This document shows, piece after piece, positions 43,848-57,149 of a stretch of 64,000 bases of DNA (its first letter is position 1; every line of letters begins with the position of its first letter). Under the pieces are notes generated by a model, which ran no database searches, was not told the DNA's origin, and worked only from the letters and a program-made list of their open reading frames with translations. The DNA comes from Lactarius indigo (taxonomy: Eukaryota > Basidiomycota > Agaricomycetes > Russulales > Russulaceae): assembly GCA_025766275.1 (NCBI GenBank), contig JAFKAC010000011.1:186001-250000 (forward strand), read 5' to 3'. Position numbers and translations under genes: made by a program.

Positions 43848-46367
43848 CTAAGGTGGAGGCAGGAGGCGGGGGATTTGATGGAGCTGGGGCCGTGCGTTTG
43901 CGGCCACGTTTTGGGGTTTGTGAGAGAGGGTCCGAGCTATTGGCAGCGACTGCGGCGTGCGCGCGCGCGCGTCAGCATTCTGGGCTGCCGTTTGTGCATC
44001 TGGTGCAGCATTATGGCCAGAGCGAACACTGCCGCTGTATGGATCCGTAATCCTCACACGCGGTCGCTTACGATTGAGGTCACCGATGCGCATTGTTGCT
44101 GGGGGTTCAGGGGACAATCCGGTGCAGGGCCGGGGTCGCTTCCGTCGTCGCACAGCCCCCATTCGTTCTGCGGTCTCGGTCCATGAGCAATGATTGGGTG
44201 GGATTGCCTCTTTGTCCAGGAGCGGGCTGTCTGAGGAGCGAGAGTTACGAACAACTGCTGTCAGGTGAGCCTCGACCGCCTGGAGGCTGCGAACGGTCCC
44301 CGGAGACGAAGGAATGCCATCGTCCAGAAATTCCTTAGAGACAGAAATCACATTCTCTAGTATTGATGTGGTTTCTGCACTCACATCGCTGCGCGCGTCT
44401 GGCAAACCTTCCTGGGCTGGCACAACTATTTTGGGAGACGTGTCTCCTGCCGCTCCCACTTGTTGGTCATTGTCCCCAAAGAAATGGCCAACGGCAGTGA
44501 CATGTTTGCATAGCTGAATCCTAGGCCAGTCCGGACAATCACAAGACTGCTTGCCGAGGTCGACCAGGTACACCCATGAAGAGTCCATTGCCGAGTGCAC
44601 AGAAAAGCAATCACCGCCGAGGCTGCAGATTGACTCGGCGTTCATTTCTGGTGTTCGCGCGAGGATTTCCTCGTGGCATTTCTTGGCCAGATCTGCACCC
44701 TGGAACCCCATGTCCTGGCCATCGTAGCGGACCACGTAGTCTTGGAGCATGTCCTTTACAAGTATGTGTATTAAATGATCGGCACGCCAATTTCACTTCC
44801 CCTGGAGCCACTTAGATTTGAGAACATGGTGATAACTAGAATAATAATAGATTGTGAGCGATCTTGGCGATTTTCCGTCCGATCAGGCTACTTACGACTC
44901 AATAAGCATATTAGTATCACCCTCCTGAAAGATCGTGTGATCTTGCCTTGCTGTCCCTGACCAAAGGGATGCAACAGGCATCCAATTCACCTTGAGATAA
45001 TCAATGAAGCTCTGGGGAGCCATGGGATCGGCCTGCATTTCCTCCCACCAGTAATCAAATTCTTTTTGGTCGTGTGTTTTTACCCATTCCCACACGCGTT
45101 CCCAAAGTTTCGGGAATTCTTCCGTGCGGAAGTGCATCCGCATCGTGCAGAGCACGTGCCACCAGCACAGTAGAAGTGTGCACTCCAAGTATACGGCCTT
45201 GATTGCGTTCATTTGTGCTTGGTCGCGATCGCTCATCACAATCGCGGGTGTGATCTCCGGGCTCCGCTTTTTTATGAAATTTAGGAAATATGTTATTGTC
45301 GCTTCCGTGCCGTTTGACAACAGCATCCAGGCGACAGGAACGCCTGTGGAGTGGAAATGAAGTAAGTATCCGAAAGCAGCAAATCGCCACAAAGCGCACC
45401 ATGACCCCATGAATCCCTCACAAGCAGGGTGAAAAGCTGTAGCCCCATATATTGAGTAGTATTGTGAGTGGCATCAATAGATAAAAAATTCGAGCCCAGT
45501 GCTCGGAATCTCTCCTTCTGAAATTCTGTTTGAATACACAATACAAATGAATCTGGGGATAACCCAGATTCAAGTGGGGGAGGGTCCAGCTTGTCCTTCA
45601 GGACTGCCGTGCTACCGGCTTGCTGGAGCTGGGTGACCCATAGCCTCACGGAGATCACGTCATTATCGTCAAGACGGATCTCCTCGTTCTCCACGATCCG
45701 ACGAAGGTGGCGGATGTCGCTCATTGTAATATGGTAATCGCGTTGACTTCTAGTGCATGATTCCCGCACGCGTTTTAGCTAGTGACAATAAATGTCAGCC
45801 GAAAATGAAAACGTAATTGCCACGCACAATAGCCTTTGGGTCAATCCCAGTGTGAACCATTTCCATGACAAGGTCTTTAGTCATATCCAAGAGTCTGGTG
45901 AACCGTAGATTCTCATCGCCAAGCGAGTGATCGTGTTGGTCCTCATACCTCCCGAGAATTGTCTTGGTGCGTGGATATTGCTTGATCGTCAAGCGACACT
46001 GGCAGCCCGTCTTCTTAGATGGGATCTTCCTCTCCCAGTTGTTAATGTTCTTGTAATCGCGCTTCCCACCTGTGTATTCTCTCGCGCACCTGTACACGCG
46101 GCGTTCCTGCCAGATTGGTGAATCTGACCGCACGACTTGACTCACAACAAGCTCGATCGTCTTGTCACACTCCTTGGCTGCGAGCCAGGCCAGGAACTCG
46201 GGCTCATCAGCCCATTCCCGTGTCATCCTGCCCTTCTCTCTGTCGTACGTGATGCTCCCGCGTGGCGATTTCGTAACGGTGACTTCCGGTGCCTTTCGCT
46301 TGTGCACGCGATACGTGTATGTGTTTTCGGTGATTGGGGGACCGATGGGAATTTCCAGGGTGGACAT
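43848..46367 (-). pseudogene. Mutator-like (MULE) transposase with SWIM zinc finger
   Basis: Minus strand, start ATG at 46365-46367. Exon 1 codes a Cys/His DNA-binding domain of FAR1/GCM type (GCQCRLTIKQYP, GRYEDQHDHSLG). Later exons code the MULE core (FLSIDATHNTTQYMG, VMSDRDQAQMNAI, CWWHV) and a SWIM finger (CDCPDWPRIQLCKHV). The C-terminus is Ser/Pro/Arg-rich. I infer introns at about 45779-45827, 45344-45399 and 44836-44895; joining them gives continuous conserved sequence. A TGA at 44793-44795 interrupts the region before the SWIM finger and fits CGA to TGA. I could not identify terminal inverted repeats. It may be a dead transposon or a domesticated gene that has since decayed. Confidence 0.85.
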
Positions 46368-46881
46368 AAATAGTGGGGGGTTGGGAAGGTGGTTGGAATT
46401 GTTCACCCATCCTTCCCACCTAAACGCACATAACAATGATACACGGACACGCGCCGATACACAGACACGCGTTGTTTACGTGTTGTTTGCATTTACATTA
46501 ATTTTATTTTAGTTTCTATTTTATGTATTTACTTTGTGAAAATAAAATTTGAGTGCGAAAGAAAAAGTAAAGAAAGCGGAGTTTGAATCTGAGTGGCGGA
46601 GAAGCGGTAAAAGCGGGCCGGATCATGGGAAATGATGCGAAATTCTAAAGACTCACAGTGTGTGACTTTCTTGGCACCTTCCTTTTTGGGGGTGTGATTC
46701 CCTGTGGACCAGGGAGAGTATTCCTGACTAAGCCGCTCCCACCACCTCTGGTCCCCCCTCTGGGTCGTTGAACCGTCATACCATTGCTTCTGTTCTGTTG
46801 TCACTAAACTCTGAAGTTATCCTATTGGCGAATTTTTCTATCGCTTCCGAGGTTTCATTTTCCCTCCCGAAGCAGCTGTCA
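46368..46881. other. Intergenic region between the MULE and the TMEM184-like gene
   Basis: Divergent promoters are expected here. I see no supported gene. Confidence 0.4.
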
Positions 46882-49141
46882 ATGGACTCGGCTTTCGAAA
46901 GCAATGGCAGAGGATCGGGTTCTGCTCTACATCCAGCCATCTTATGGGTTGCAGCAACTTCGACCGCCGTTGCCACGCTTGTGTCCGCCATCTCAATATC
47001 AATGCACCTGAAGAACTATCGCAAGCCCATGCTACAACGGTTAGTAGTATTCTCCTATTACTTTTGAAGGGAGCGGGGGGTGGGAGAGATTGTCTCAATT
47101 CTAACTGATTGGCCCGTGACTTTCGAGCTGTCAGTGAAGGGCACTTCCATAGGATGGGTCCATTGTCATACTATCTTGGTTCTCTACTACACACCATGCT
47201 CACTGTTTCATCGCACTAGTATGGTTGTTCGCATCATGTTAATGGTCCCAATCTACGCCGTCTCTTCCTTAATATCCCTATTTTCTCTGGATGTTGCCTT
47301 CATTATCGATGCTATCCGAGATGTCTATGAGGTACGATGCCACTTGTCTAAACTCTTTTGATTAGATTACGATTGTTTCCATAGGCCTTCGTAATTTATT
47401 GCTTTTTCCAGCTATTGCTCGGATATCTCGGTGGGGAGCGCTCGCTGCTCATCCTAGTGCATGGCCGCCAACCCAAAGCACCCCCTTTTCCCATGAATGT
47501 ATTCCAGCGCGAACTAGATGTCAGCGATCCCTACACCTTCTTGTTCCTCAAACGAGGAATCCTCCGTATGTTTCGTACTCCGGTTCGACGCTCTGATCTG
47601 AAATCCCTTAAGAATACGTGCAGCTCAAGCCATTACTAGCAATTGCCTCACTTGCGCTGAAAGCGTCAGGAAAGTACAACGAAGGCGAATTTCGCATAGA
47701 CTCTGGGTACCTCTATGTCAGTATCGTGTACAATATCAGCATCTGTTTAAGCCTGTACTGCTTAGCAATGTTCTGGCTTTCGATTAACGAAGACTTGAAG
47801 CCATATCGGTTGGTGGTTTACCATGGACAATGCAACACTACTAACAATTATGCACATAGACCCATGCCCAAGTTCCTCTGCGTGAAAGGCATTCTATTCT
47901 TCTCGTTCTGGCAAGCGACTGGGGTATCCCTTTTGGTTTCTCTAGGCGCAATCAAGAGGCTAGGCCCATATACAGACAAAGAGCATATATCACTTGGTCT
48001 GACCGACACCCTGATTTGTCTCGAAATGCCTTTCTTCGCCATCGCACATCTCGCAGCGTTCTCCTATCATGACTACATCGACAAAAAATTGGCATACGTG
48101 GGACGCATGCCTATGCGTCACGCATTCCGGGATGCATTTGGTTTCAAGGACGTTTTTGAGGACGCCCGTGCCACATTGGACGGCCAGGGTATGGATTATC
48201 GCGAGTTCGAGCCAAGTGAGGGACAAATGCATCAGGGTCTCGGTCGCGAGCGTCGCATTCGCGCAGGCTTGCGCTACTCCCGTGGGGGACAAAGAAAGTA
48301 CTGGCTACCTCAAGTTTTGGGTCCAAACCCAAACGAGGGCACATTCGAGGCTGGTGTCCATGCGCCTCTACTGGCCGAGAACACTGGTTCTGTTCATCAA
48401 GTCGCCAGTACTGCCGATGAAGAGACGTTGACCTTCGACTTGACATTCGGTAGTCTTGACCCCGAAGATGAGGAGCTCTTTACCGGCAGTCGACAATACC
48501 TGTTTGGTGACTATAACTATCCGTGCATTGATGCCAGTTCCGAGGCTGCGCGTGTGGAAATGTGGGACGAAGAAGAGCGAATTCTTAGCAATGAGCGCAG
48601 CGCGTGGTTTGCTGATTATCAGGGTCGCCGAGCTCTCGCCACCACGGGTTATGGAGCTGTTGGCGTGTCCAGATTGCAGCAGGATAGGTCATGTGCACCT
48701 CCAATACGCCCCTCTTTCGTCGCGGCCATCGACCCCAAGACTAGCCTAGAAATAATCGGTGACCGTGAGTGCTCACGACATCGTCGGAATAGGACTCTGA
48801 TGCCAAGACTCGGGTTAGGACCAGCACTGTCGCCTGCTACCTCGCATATACAAACCGCTTCTATGTCCCCGAGGCTGGGTCACACAGCGCTCAGGTCACG
48901 ACCTGACGCTATTGACCTTGTGACCGAGGACCATCACCCTCCGGAGGTGGATGTAGCACACGAACATCAACACACGGAACCGGAATCGTACGACGCGAGA
49001 CGACCCGTTTCTCGGTGGCCGGTTAGCTCCCCTAAGGTCCGATCTACAGCCCATTGGAATGCGGGCACCGAAGCCGGGGTAGCGCCTGAGATTGCGGGTG
49101 CTGTAAGCCATTATGAAGATGACGAGAATCCGTGGACATAA
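46882..49141 (+). CDS. TMEM184/Ost-alpha family membrane protein
   Basis: Five exons: 46882-47039, 47220-47331, 47385-47565, 47613-47808 and 47860-49141, all GT-AG. The product has about seven hydrophobic segments, starting with HPAILWVAATSTAVATLVSA. Family motifs include MLMVPIYAVSSLISL, FIIDAIRDVYEAFVIY, LGYLGGERS and KASGKYNEGEF. This is the organic solute transporter alpha/TMEM184 (DUF300) fold, a vacuolar or endomembrane protein in fungi; the substrate is unknown. The C-terminal half (about residues 300-650) is a long hydrophilic, Ser/Arg-rich tail, typical of fungal members. Start chosen at MDSAFES because it gives a short luminal tail before the first membrane segment. Confidence 0.88.
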
Positions 49142-49699
49142 TACATTCTTATGTCATTCTCTTCACTCACTACTGTAACTTCGCTCACTAATTTATCCCT
49201 TCGAGATTATGCAATTATGAGCTAGTTACGGATATTGCCTTTTGAAGGTCACTCGGTGTCGTAAGCGTACTTGACATGCCATACGCGGCCAGTGCTGGAA
49301 TCGCAACGCAACATGGCCACGTGTCAGGTGTTATGAACTTGAAGGAGTGCTCCTAGTATATTCATACTCTAAGGCTAGTTCAATACTATAGTGGACGGAA
49401 TGGCAGTATATTTTTTTAAGACAGAGCAATGTGTAAATGCTTCAACGCTTCAACTAGCTTCAACTGCCGTACCTTCAAACCCGGCATTGAGCTTGGCACC
49501 AGCCAAGATCATCATCACAACACAGCCTCTAGGCCGTGACGGTTGAATCGTTTTGGTGGACCGCCTCCAACCTCTCCACTACCTCGCGCACACACCATTC
49601 TAATTTATTGAACCCTTCACTGCGTTTATCTCATTTCTTTTTATTTTTTCCTCGCCACCTGTTCCGCGGGCGCGTTCGCCCTTTCTCCCCCCAGTACTG
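49142..49699. promoter_or_regulatory. Intergenic region upstream of the flippase gene
   Basis: About 560 bases. The last 130 are pyrimidine-rich (TTTTATTTTTTCC and CTTTCTCCCCCC), as is common just before fungal start codons. No gene is seen. Confidence 0.4.
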
Positions 49700-52600
49700 A
49701 TGTCCTTCTTCAAGCGACGTCGTCATCCACAACCCGACCAACTTGCCGCAGAAGATCATGACACCAATGTTGACCAAGACCTCCGCCTACGCACCGTTCG
49801 CACAGCTGCGTCAACAATAGCCGAGTCTATCGCCTCCGAACAACGCGCAGTGCGGAGGCGATCTGTTCGACGTAACCGCTCCAAGTTTTTCCGATCCAAG
49901 ATCTCAAAGCACCCGGAACGTGAACAGTCCTCTATCCCTATTCCGGATCTGTCTCCTGTTCAGATTGCTGGGAACCGGAGGAATATCTACGTTAACATGC
50001 CGTTGACTGCGATGGAAGTAGATCGACACGGAGAACCTGTTGTGCGCTACGCGAGAAACAAAGTAAAAACGACTAGTGGGTAGTGACTCGTATTCTGGGT
50101 CGCACCTCTCTCATACCTCACAGAATACACAATACTCACCTTCATTCCCAAAAACCTTTACGAACAGTTTCGGCGGTATGATATTCACCATACTCTGTTT
50201 GGTTACTTGACTGAATGATTCTAGCGTCGCAAATCTGTATTTTTTGGTTCTTGTCGTTCTACAAGGTATGCGGCCTGTTGGTTCGGCTTGAGTAGTACTC
50301 ACAAGTGATTTTCAGTTTTCCCTATCTTCGGTGCTGTTTCACCTCAGACAGCGGCTTTGCCGCTCATGTTCATTCTCACCGTGACTGCCGTCAAGGACGC
50401 AATAGAAGACTACCGTCGGGCAACATTAGACGAGGAAGTGAATACTTCGGCCGTAACCAAGCTCGGTAATTGGCACAACATCAATCAACCAAAGGATCCC
50501 CGTAATTGGCTCGAAAAACTTCTTGGATTGAACTCACCGGGACATGTTACCAAAGGAGTCCGTAAATTAAGAGAAAGGGAGGCGAGCGAGGGCTCAAGAG
50601 TCGTACTCAGCCGTGCCGGGAATCGCATCAGCTACAGTGTAACCGATCCAAGCAGCTTGAGTCTGGACAGAGGCAGCGGAAAGCGTCTTGAAGATATTCA
50701 GAGCGTCGACTCCCATTCATACCCCCCCTTTAACCCCCCTCGGCCCTCCTTTTCGACATCAGCCCAGAATCTGGTTGGAAACGCGTCATCAACCACTCTC
50801 ACAGCCGCGTCGTCATCTGGAGTCGTGGATTGGTCAAAGCGCATATCAGGTTCCGCTCGGTGGGAACGCACGCTTTGGAAAAAGCTGGAAGTCGGCGATA
50901 TTGTCCTTCTTCGCGATAACGAGCAAGTTCCTGCCGACATTGCCGTCCTTTCAACGTCCGATTCTGACGGACTATGCTATCTCGAGACCAAGAACCTTGA
51001 TGGCGAAACCAATCTCAAACCACGCAAAGCCATCAACGCCACGTCTTCCATACTCTCTGAAGAAGATATTGAGCGCTCGGCCTTCGTTTTGGACTCAGAG
51101 CCCCCACATCCCAATCTGTATCTTTATAACGGAGTATTTCGCTTTCGAGATCAGGTCTCTGGTCAGTCGAAATCCGAACCGGTCACAATTAACGAGATGC
51201 TCCTCCGTGGTTGTTCGATTCGCAATACTGCTTGGGTAGTGGGTCTCGTGGTCTTCACTGGGAAGGACACGAAGATAATGCTTAACGGAGGCGATACACC
51301 TTCAAAACGATCAAAGATTGAGAAGGAAACCAACTTCAACGTGATCGTCAACTTTGTCGTCCTTATCTCGATGTGCACGGTGACGGCGGTCGTCAACGGG
51401 ATTTTCGATGCTCGGACTGGTACAAGTGCGGCGGTGTTTGAAGCTGGTTCAGAACCAAGTTCTTCGAATGCTGTGAATGCCCTCGTCACATTTGCGTACG
51501 TCTTTCTAATCGACGAACAAACCCTCATTGACTGGTGTCGCAGATCTTGTCTCATCGCGTTCCAGAACATCGTTCCAATTTCCTTGTATATTTCCATCGA
51601 AGTCGTCAAGACCATACAAGCATTCTTCATCTCGCAAGACGTTGATATGTATTACAAGCCCTTGAAATCGGCCTGCGTCCCAAAGACCTGGAACATATCG
51701 GATGACCTCGGTCAGATAGAGTACATTTTCTCAGATAAAACTGGAACCTTGACACAAAACGTTATGGAGTTTCAAAAGTGTTCGATTCGCGGAGTCACGT
51801 ATGGCGAAGCAATAACCGAAGCTCAGCGTGGTGCCGCACGACGAGAGGGTCGTACCGATCTACCAAATCCCGAGGAACAATCTATTCGGATGGCCAAACT
51901 CCGTCAAGATATGCTGTTGTTGTTAAATCGCGCATTTAAGAATCGCTATGTTCAGCAAGACAAACTTACTCTGGTGTCGACGAAACTCGCTGAAGACCTT
52001 GCCGATCGATCAGGGGAGCAACGAGCACACATTATCTCATTCTTTCGTGCGCTCGCTGTGTGTCACACCGCCCTCGCCGACAAACCTGAGCTAGGACAGG
52101 ACACATATTTACTAGGGTACAAGGCGGAGTCTCCTGACGAATCTGCCCTCGTTGGAGCGGCACGCGACGTTGGCTTCCCGTTCATTAGCAGGAGTCGTGA
52201 GAGGATCGACATCGAGGTTATAGGCCAACCAGAGAGCTACGTCCTTCTAAAGGTTCTCGATTTCAATAGCACCCGCAAGCGGATGAGCGTCATCGTCCGG
52301 AATCCGCAGGGCCAAATTATCCTATATTGCAAAGGCGCAGACAGCGTTATCTATGAGCGCCTCGCGGAGAATCATGACCCCGTACTCAAAGAAAAAACCT
52401 CGAAGGACATGGAGACATTTGCAAACGGTGGGTTGCGCACCTTGTGCATCGCATACAGGTTGATGTCGGATGAGGAATACCTGGAGTGGTCGCGGGTCTA
52501 TGATGCCGCAGCCTCATCAATCAAGGACCGCGACGAGGAAATCGAGAAGGCAAACGGTCTCGTGGAACACTCCCTTCATGTCCTAGGCGCGACCGCATTG

Positions 52601-54982
52601 GAAGACAAGCTACAGGAGGGTGTGCCGGAAGCAATAGAGATGCTGCATGCTGCGGGAATTAAGCTCTGGGTTCTCACGGGAGATAAAGTCCAGACTGCTA
52701 TCGAGATTGGTGCGTCGCTCGACCTCCTGACGACTCGCGTGTTTACTCAAACTAGCCTAGCCTTTAGCTGCAATCTATTGAAAAGCGACATGGAGATCAT
52801 GCTATTATCTGCAGATACCGTTGACGGCGCTCGGGTACAGATAGAAGCTGGCTTGAACAAAATTGCCTCTATCCGTGGGGCGCCTTCGAGGGATTCTAGT
52901 AAGCGTGGACTCCCGTCAAGCGTGAATGCCTCCTTTGCCGTTGTCATCGACGGGGATACCCTCCGCCATGCGCTGGACGCTTCCCTGAAGCCTTTGTTCC
53001 TGAATCTCGGCACTCAATGCGAGACGGTCGTTTGTTGTAGGGTCTCGCCTGCGCAGAAAGCGCTTACGGTCAAGTTAGTCAAAGAGGGTAGAAACGCGAT
53101 GACGTTATCAATTGGTGATGGTGCTAATGACGTTGCAATGATTCAAGAGGCAAACGTAGGTGTTGGACTCTTTGGGCTGGAAGGCTCGCAAGCAGCCATG
53201 TCGGCAGATTACGCATTCGGTCAATTCCGCTTCTTGACAAAATTACTTATTGTCCATGGTCGCTGGTCATATCGCCGTATTGCAGACATGCACAGTAATT
53301 TTTTTTACAAGGTGAGTAGTCGTAGCGGTGTCGGTTGCTACTCGTCGTGGCTCAATAACGCTGTTTAGAACGTGATCTGGACATTGGCCATGTTTTGGTT
53401 CGTTATATACAACAAGTGAGTCTGGCTCTTGTTCCCGCAACCAGAATCACGCTCATTGTACGCCTTAGCTTTGATGCGACCTACCTGTACCAGTACACAT
53501 TCATTCTGTTGTATAATCTCCTATTCACGTCGTTACCTGTCACCACTTTGGGAGGTGGGTCCCTGAAATATCGCTATAATGTGCTTCGACGATATTCACG
53601 TTACTTGTTCTTCCAAGCTTTCGACCAAGACATCAATGCCAAGGCGGCCATGGCGTTTCCTCAACTATATGTCCGAGGAATTCGGGGACTGGAATATACT
53701 CGGACGAAATTCTGGCTGTACATGCTTGATGGCCTCTATCAGTCCGTGGTCGTATTTTATATCCCATACCTTGTCTGGACGGCTGGACTAGCCATCTCGT
53801 GGAATGGCAAAACAATCGAGTCTTTGGCTGACTTTGGGACGACAGTGGCCGTTGCGGCGATTGTCACGGCAAATACTTACGTTGGAATAAACACGCATTA
53901 GTGAGTTTTCACACCCGCTACCTCGGACTCCAGTCTGATTTTGTCGACAAAGTTGGACCGTCATCACTTGGGTTATTATTCCTGGGTCCTCCTTATTGAT
54001 GCTTCTGTGGATCGTGATCTATTCATTCTTTGAGAGCTTCGACTTCATAGATGAAGTGCAGAGACTCTTCGGTGGTGTCACTTTCTGGGCCGCTGTGATT
54101 TTGAGCGTGGCCATCGCGTTACGTGAGTTTACTATGTTATCTAGCCCTTTCTATTCCTCACCCGAATTTATAGTTCCGCGTGTCCTCGTGAAATTTGTCT
54201 CGACATCATTCGTACCCCAGGATGCCGACGTCATTCGTTATATGTGGGTTAAAGGCGACCTTAAACAGCGTCTTGGTATCAAACCTCATCGTGACCAACA
54301 AGCGCCCGTGGATGGATCCCCATCTGCCTCTGAGGCTACACCGATATTTAGAGAACCCCACGCACGTTCCTTCTCCGAGATGTCCACTCCAGATGGTTAC
54401 GAACCGGCTCTTTCACACTCACCCGGGGAACACACCCCTCCCACGCAGCCTGAGCAACTCTATGACATGCCGCCACAAATCAGTGCAACTTTAGAGGACT
54501 TCTCAGCTTCTCCGCGTCGCCTACTCGCGAATACAAGCGAAGACGAAGATACGAAGCTGTCCACACCGACCACGGCAGCACATGCGGCGTCATTGTCCCC
54601 CTCACCCCAACCTTCCTACTACTCAGCTTCAGACATTCCCGCTCCATCTCCGCTCCCGTCACCGGTATTCCAACAACCCATACAAGCACACCCAACAACG
54701 ACATCCGTATCTTACTCGCGACCTCTCCGCAGCCAATATCCTTCTCATGTTCATTCGGGCAATCTTCGAGTGCCTCCAAACTTATACGAAATGCACGTAC
54801 GCAACCCTATACCTGGCAAAGACCCACACCCTGAGCGACGCGAGCTCTCAGAGATCAGTGAAGCGTCATACACAACTGCTACTGAGATCGAGCTCGAAGG
54901 TAGCTACCACCCACCGAGTTCAACTCCCGAGGTGGGCACAAGCAGTCGGCCATTAGCCTATGATGGGCCAACTGCCTTATGA
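49700..54982 (+). CDS. P4-type phospholipid-transporting ATPase (flippase), Dnf1-like
   Basis: Eleven exons. Inferred introns: 50076-50123, 50176-50224, 50266-50315, 51496-51543, 52710-52760, 53312-53368, 53416-53468, 53555-53617, 53901-53952 and 54123-54173. The product of about 1,500 residues moves phospholipids to the cytosolic leaflet of plasma membrane or late Golgi. Visible motifs: RNKVKTTKYT and FIPKNLYEQF at the N-terminus, actuator DGET, phosphorylation site DKTGTLT, AESPDESALV, nucleotide-binding KGADSVIYERL, LTGDK and GDGANDVAMIQ. Ten membrane segments are expected; the last ones include FTSLPVTTLG and LLMLLWIVIYSF. The Ser/Pro-rich tail after about 54300 is long. The N-terminal layout resembles Dnf1/Dnf2 more than Drs2 or Neo1. 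It would normally pair with a Cdc50/Lem3 subunit, not seen here. Confidence 0.93.
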
Positions 54983-55242
54983 GTGGCACTGTAAACAACT
55001 TCGTCTCTTATCTATCGACGACACTGATGACGCGGGCTGATAGACTTATATATATACGGTACACTTACACTGACCTCCGCCTATCTTCTGTACCTTTCTC
55101 TGAATTCTGTGTTTGGGTAGAAAACCGGAATATACCATATGTGTTATTGGGACGCAGTTGGGACGAAGCCATTACGCAATCCACAATCTGATTGGGGCCA
55201 AATAGCAAATACTTGTTAGGCAGAATTCAGAGTGTTACCGTG
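54983..55242. other. Intergenic region
   Basis: Short gap between two plus-strand genes. A TATATATACGG sequence near 55048 could serve the next gene. Confidence 0.35.
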
Positions 55243-56206
55243 ATGACCACTAAGGACCCATGCTTAGCCCTGCTTGTGTGCGACATTCCTATCCCAGCCG
55301 TAGTGAAGGACCACGGAGAATATCCTATGATATTCGAGAAATTCCTCCAAGCCTCCTTACCTGGTGGGCTTTCTGCTTTTACGCTGGATTCGTACGATAT
55401 CCGATACGCGATGGAATACCCAAAGGAGGATGTACTGGATACCTACGATGGCATCATCATCTCAGGATCCGGTGAGTTCGTCGTCTTGTCGAATCGAAGA
55501 TGTGATCTCATCTGCCTTGAAGCGGCGTCCGCGTACGAAGACCACGAATGGATCAAGAGGCTCGTGTCTTGGGTAGCTACTCTCGCCATACAGAGACCAC
55601 TTATCAAGATAATTGGTACGTCATAGGCTCCATGTCACCCCTTCATTCTCAAGCGGGTGCGCACTCAGGAATATGCTTCGGTCATCAGATCGTAGCGCGG
55701 GCTCTGGGCGGCGAGTGCGTATCGAATAGCGGGAAGTGGGAAGTGGCGATTACAGAGGTCACACTTACCGATCTTGGCCGGCGCATTTTTGGCGCACAGA
55801 GTCTTGCATGTAGCGCTTTCCCTCGTATCTGCATACTTGATAATGTGTTCAATCGCAGAACATCCAACAAATGCACCGAGACCATGTTCCTGTCACACCG
55901 CCGTCATTCCATCTACTCGGGTCGACGACCATAACTAAGAACCAGGGTATGGTGTTGTTCTCAGACCCTGGTGCACCTCTCCCAGCACCAGATGCCCCGA
56001 TACCGCAAATACATGTTCTCACATTACAGGGGCACCCCGAGTTCACTGCAGAGATTGTAAAAGAAGTTGTTGAGGCGCGAAGCGAGAGTGGAGCAATGGA
56101 CAAGGAAACAGCAGAGAATGCACGGCCCCGTGCAGATTGGCACAACGACGGTATTGGCCTAATAGGAAAGGCGATTTGGCGGGTGTTGCTCAGTGGTAGG
56201 ATGTAA
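55243..56206 (+). CDS. Class I glutamine amidotransferase-like protein
   Basis: Start ATG 55243, introns 55472-55522, 55616-55668 and, with a GC donor, 55806-55858. The product is about 270 residues with the class I amidotransferase fold: YDGIIISGS near the oxyanion region, the nucleophile motif IIGICFGHQI, and LQGHPEF carrying the catalytic His, with Glu two residues on. IQQMHRDHVP is typical of the fungal YLR126C/GMP-synthase-like subgroup. Such proteins hydrolyse a glutamine or gamma-glutamyl amide; the true substrate is not known. No synthetase domain is attached. The third intron must be removed to keep the frame, and its only workable donor is GCATGT. Confidence 0.88.
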
Positions 56207-57149
56207 AGTACAATTAAGTAGTTATTGTATAAAGTCATCTCGGCTGGGACGACTCCCAGCATCCATGAGTGCACAGCACAGTATAAGCGCGCTACTAGTA
56301 CGAGCTTCCAACAGGATACCCAATGTGGTCCATTCCACAATGACAATACCGTGACCGCTTTCAGACTTATATCTGCAATAGTGGTCGTCACAGTTGCAAC
56401 TAGCTCGGTCCTCTTATGGCGTGCGATCCGAAGCCCTTTGCCCCAGCCCCGTCCTCTCTGCGAACAGCACTTGCATCACTTCATCTGTCTGGTCTCCTTA
56501 TCCCTTCGCGTATATATATATAAGAGCGGCGTCGCCGCGGGAAGGACCTTTTCAAGGAGGTATCAAAGGATGACAAAAAACATAAAGGACTGCATCGTCG
56601 GTTGTATAGACATTCTGCCACGCCACTTAGACCCGACTCCATTGCAGGCCGGACAACGTCACCCAGAACTATCACCGGTGAAACCGGTGAAGCTTCACCG
56701 CCAATACAGAGACACCGATGGAAGATCTCCTACCACACAACAATAAAGTGACTTCCCCTGAATGGATCACTGCATGGGAGGAGTCAAGCACATCACAAGA
56801 CAAGTTTTGTAAGGCTTCCTTCCACCGACCACCTTGCCGCTCCATCTCAAGGACTAAGTACTAAGTACCAGGTCCCCATGCTGAAGGCTTTTCATCGTCT
56901 TCAAGTACATCAATCCCCCCCCCCTCCCTCAGGGAAGACCGCACTCTTGCGTTACAAGCGCCTCGTGTGACTGGGCTGGGACGGGCAGTCATCGTTTTGT
57001 CAAGAGCCTACACCTCGTTTCCCTGCGGTGCGTCCGACTAATCCACAGAGCGGATTGGACCCCTCTGTCCCCCCCTTCCGTCTCTCTCTTCGACTGATAT
57101 CCCTTCAACACAATCTGCTATATCTTCCTCCACTGCTCTCGCATACCCC
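56207..57149. other. Intergenic region with a strong TATA box
   Basis: TATATATATATAAG at 56511-56524 is followed about 45 bases later by an ATG opening a 59-codon frame (56570-56746) with no recognised domain. A poly-C run lies near 56917. The TATA box could serve that small frame or the gene at 57150. Confidence 0.4.
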
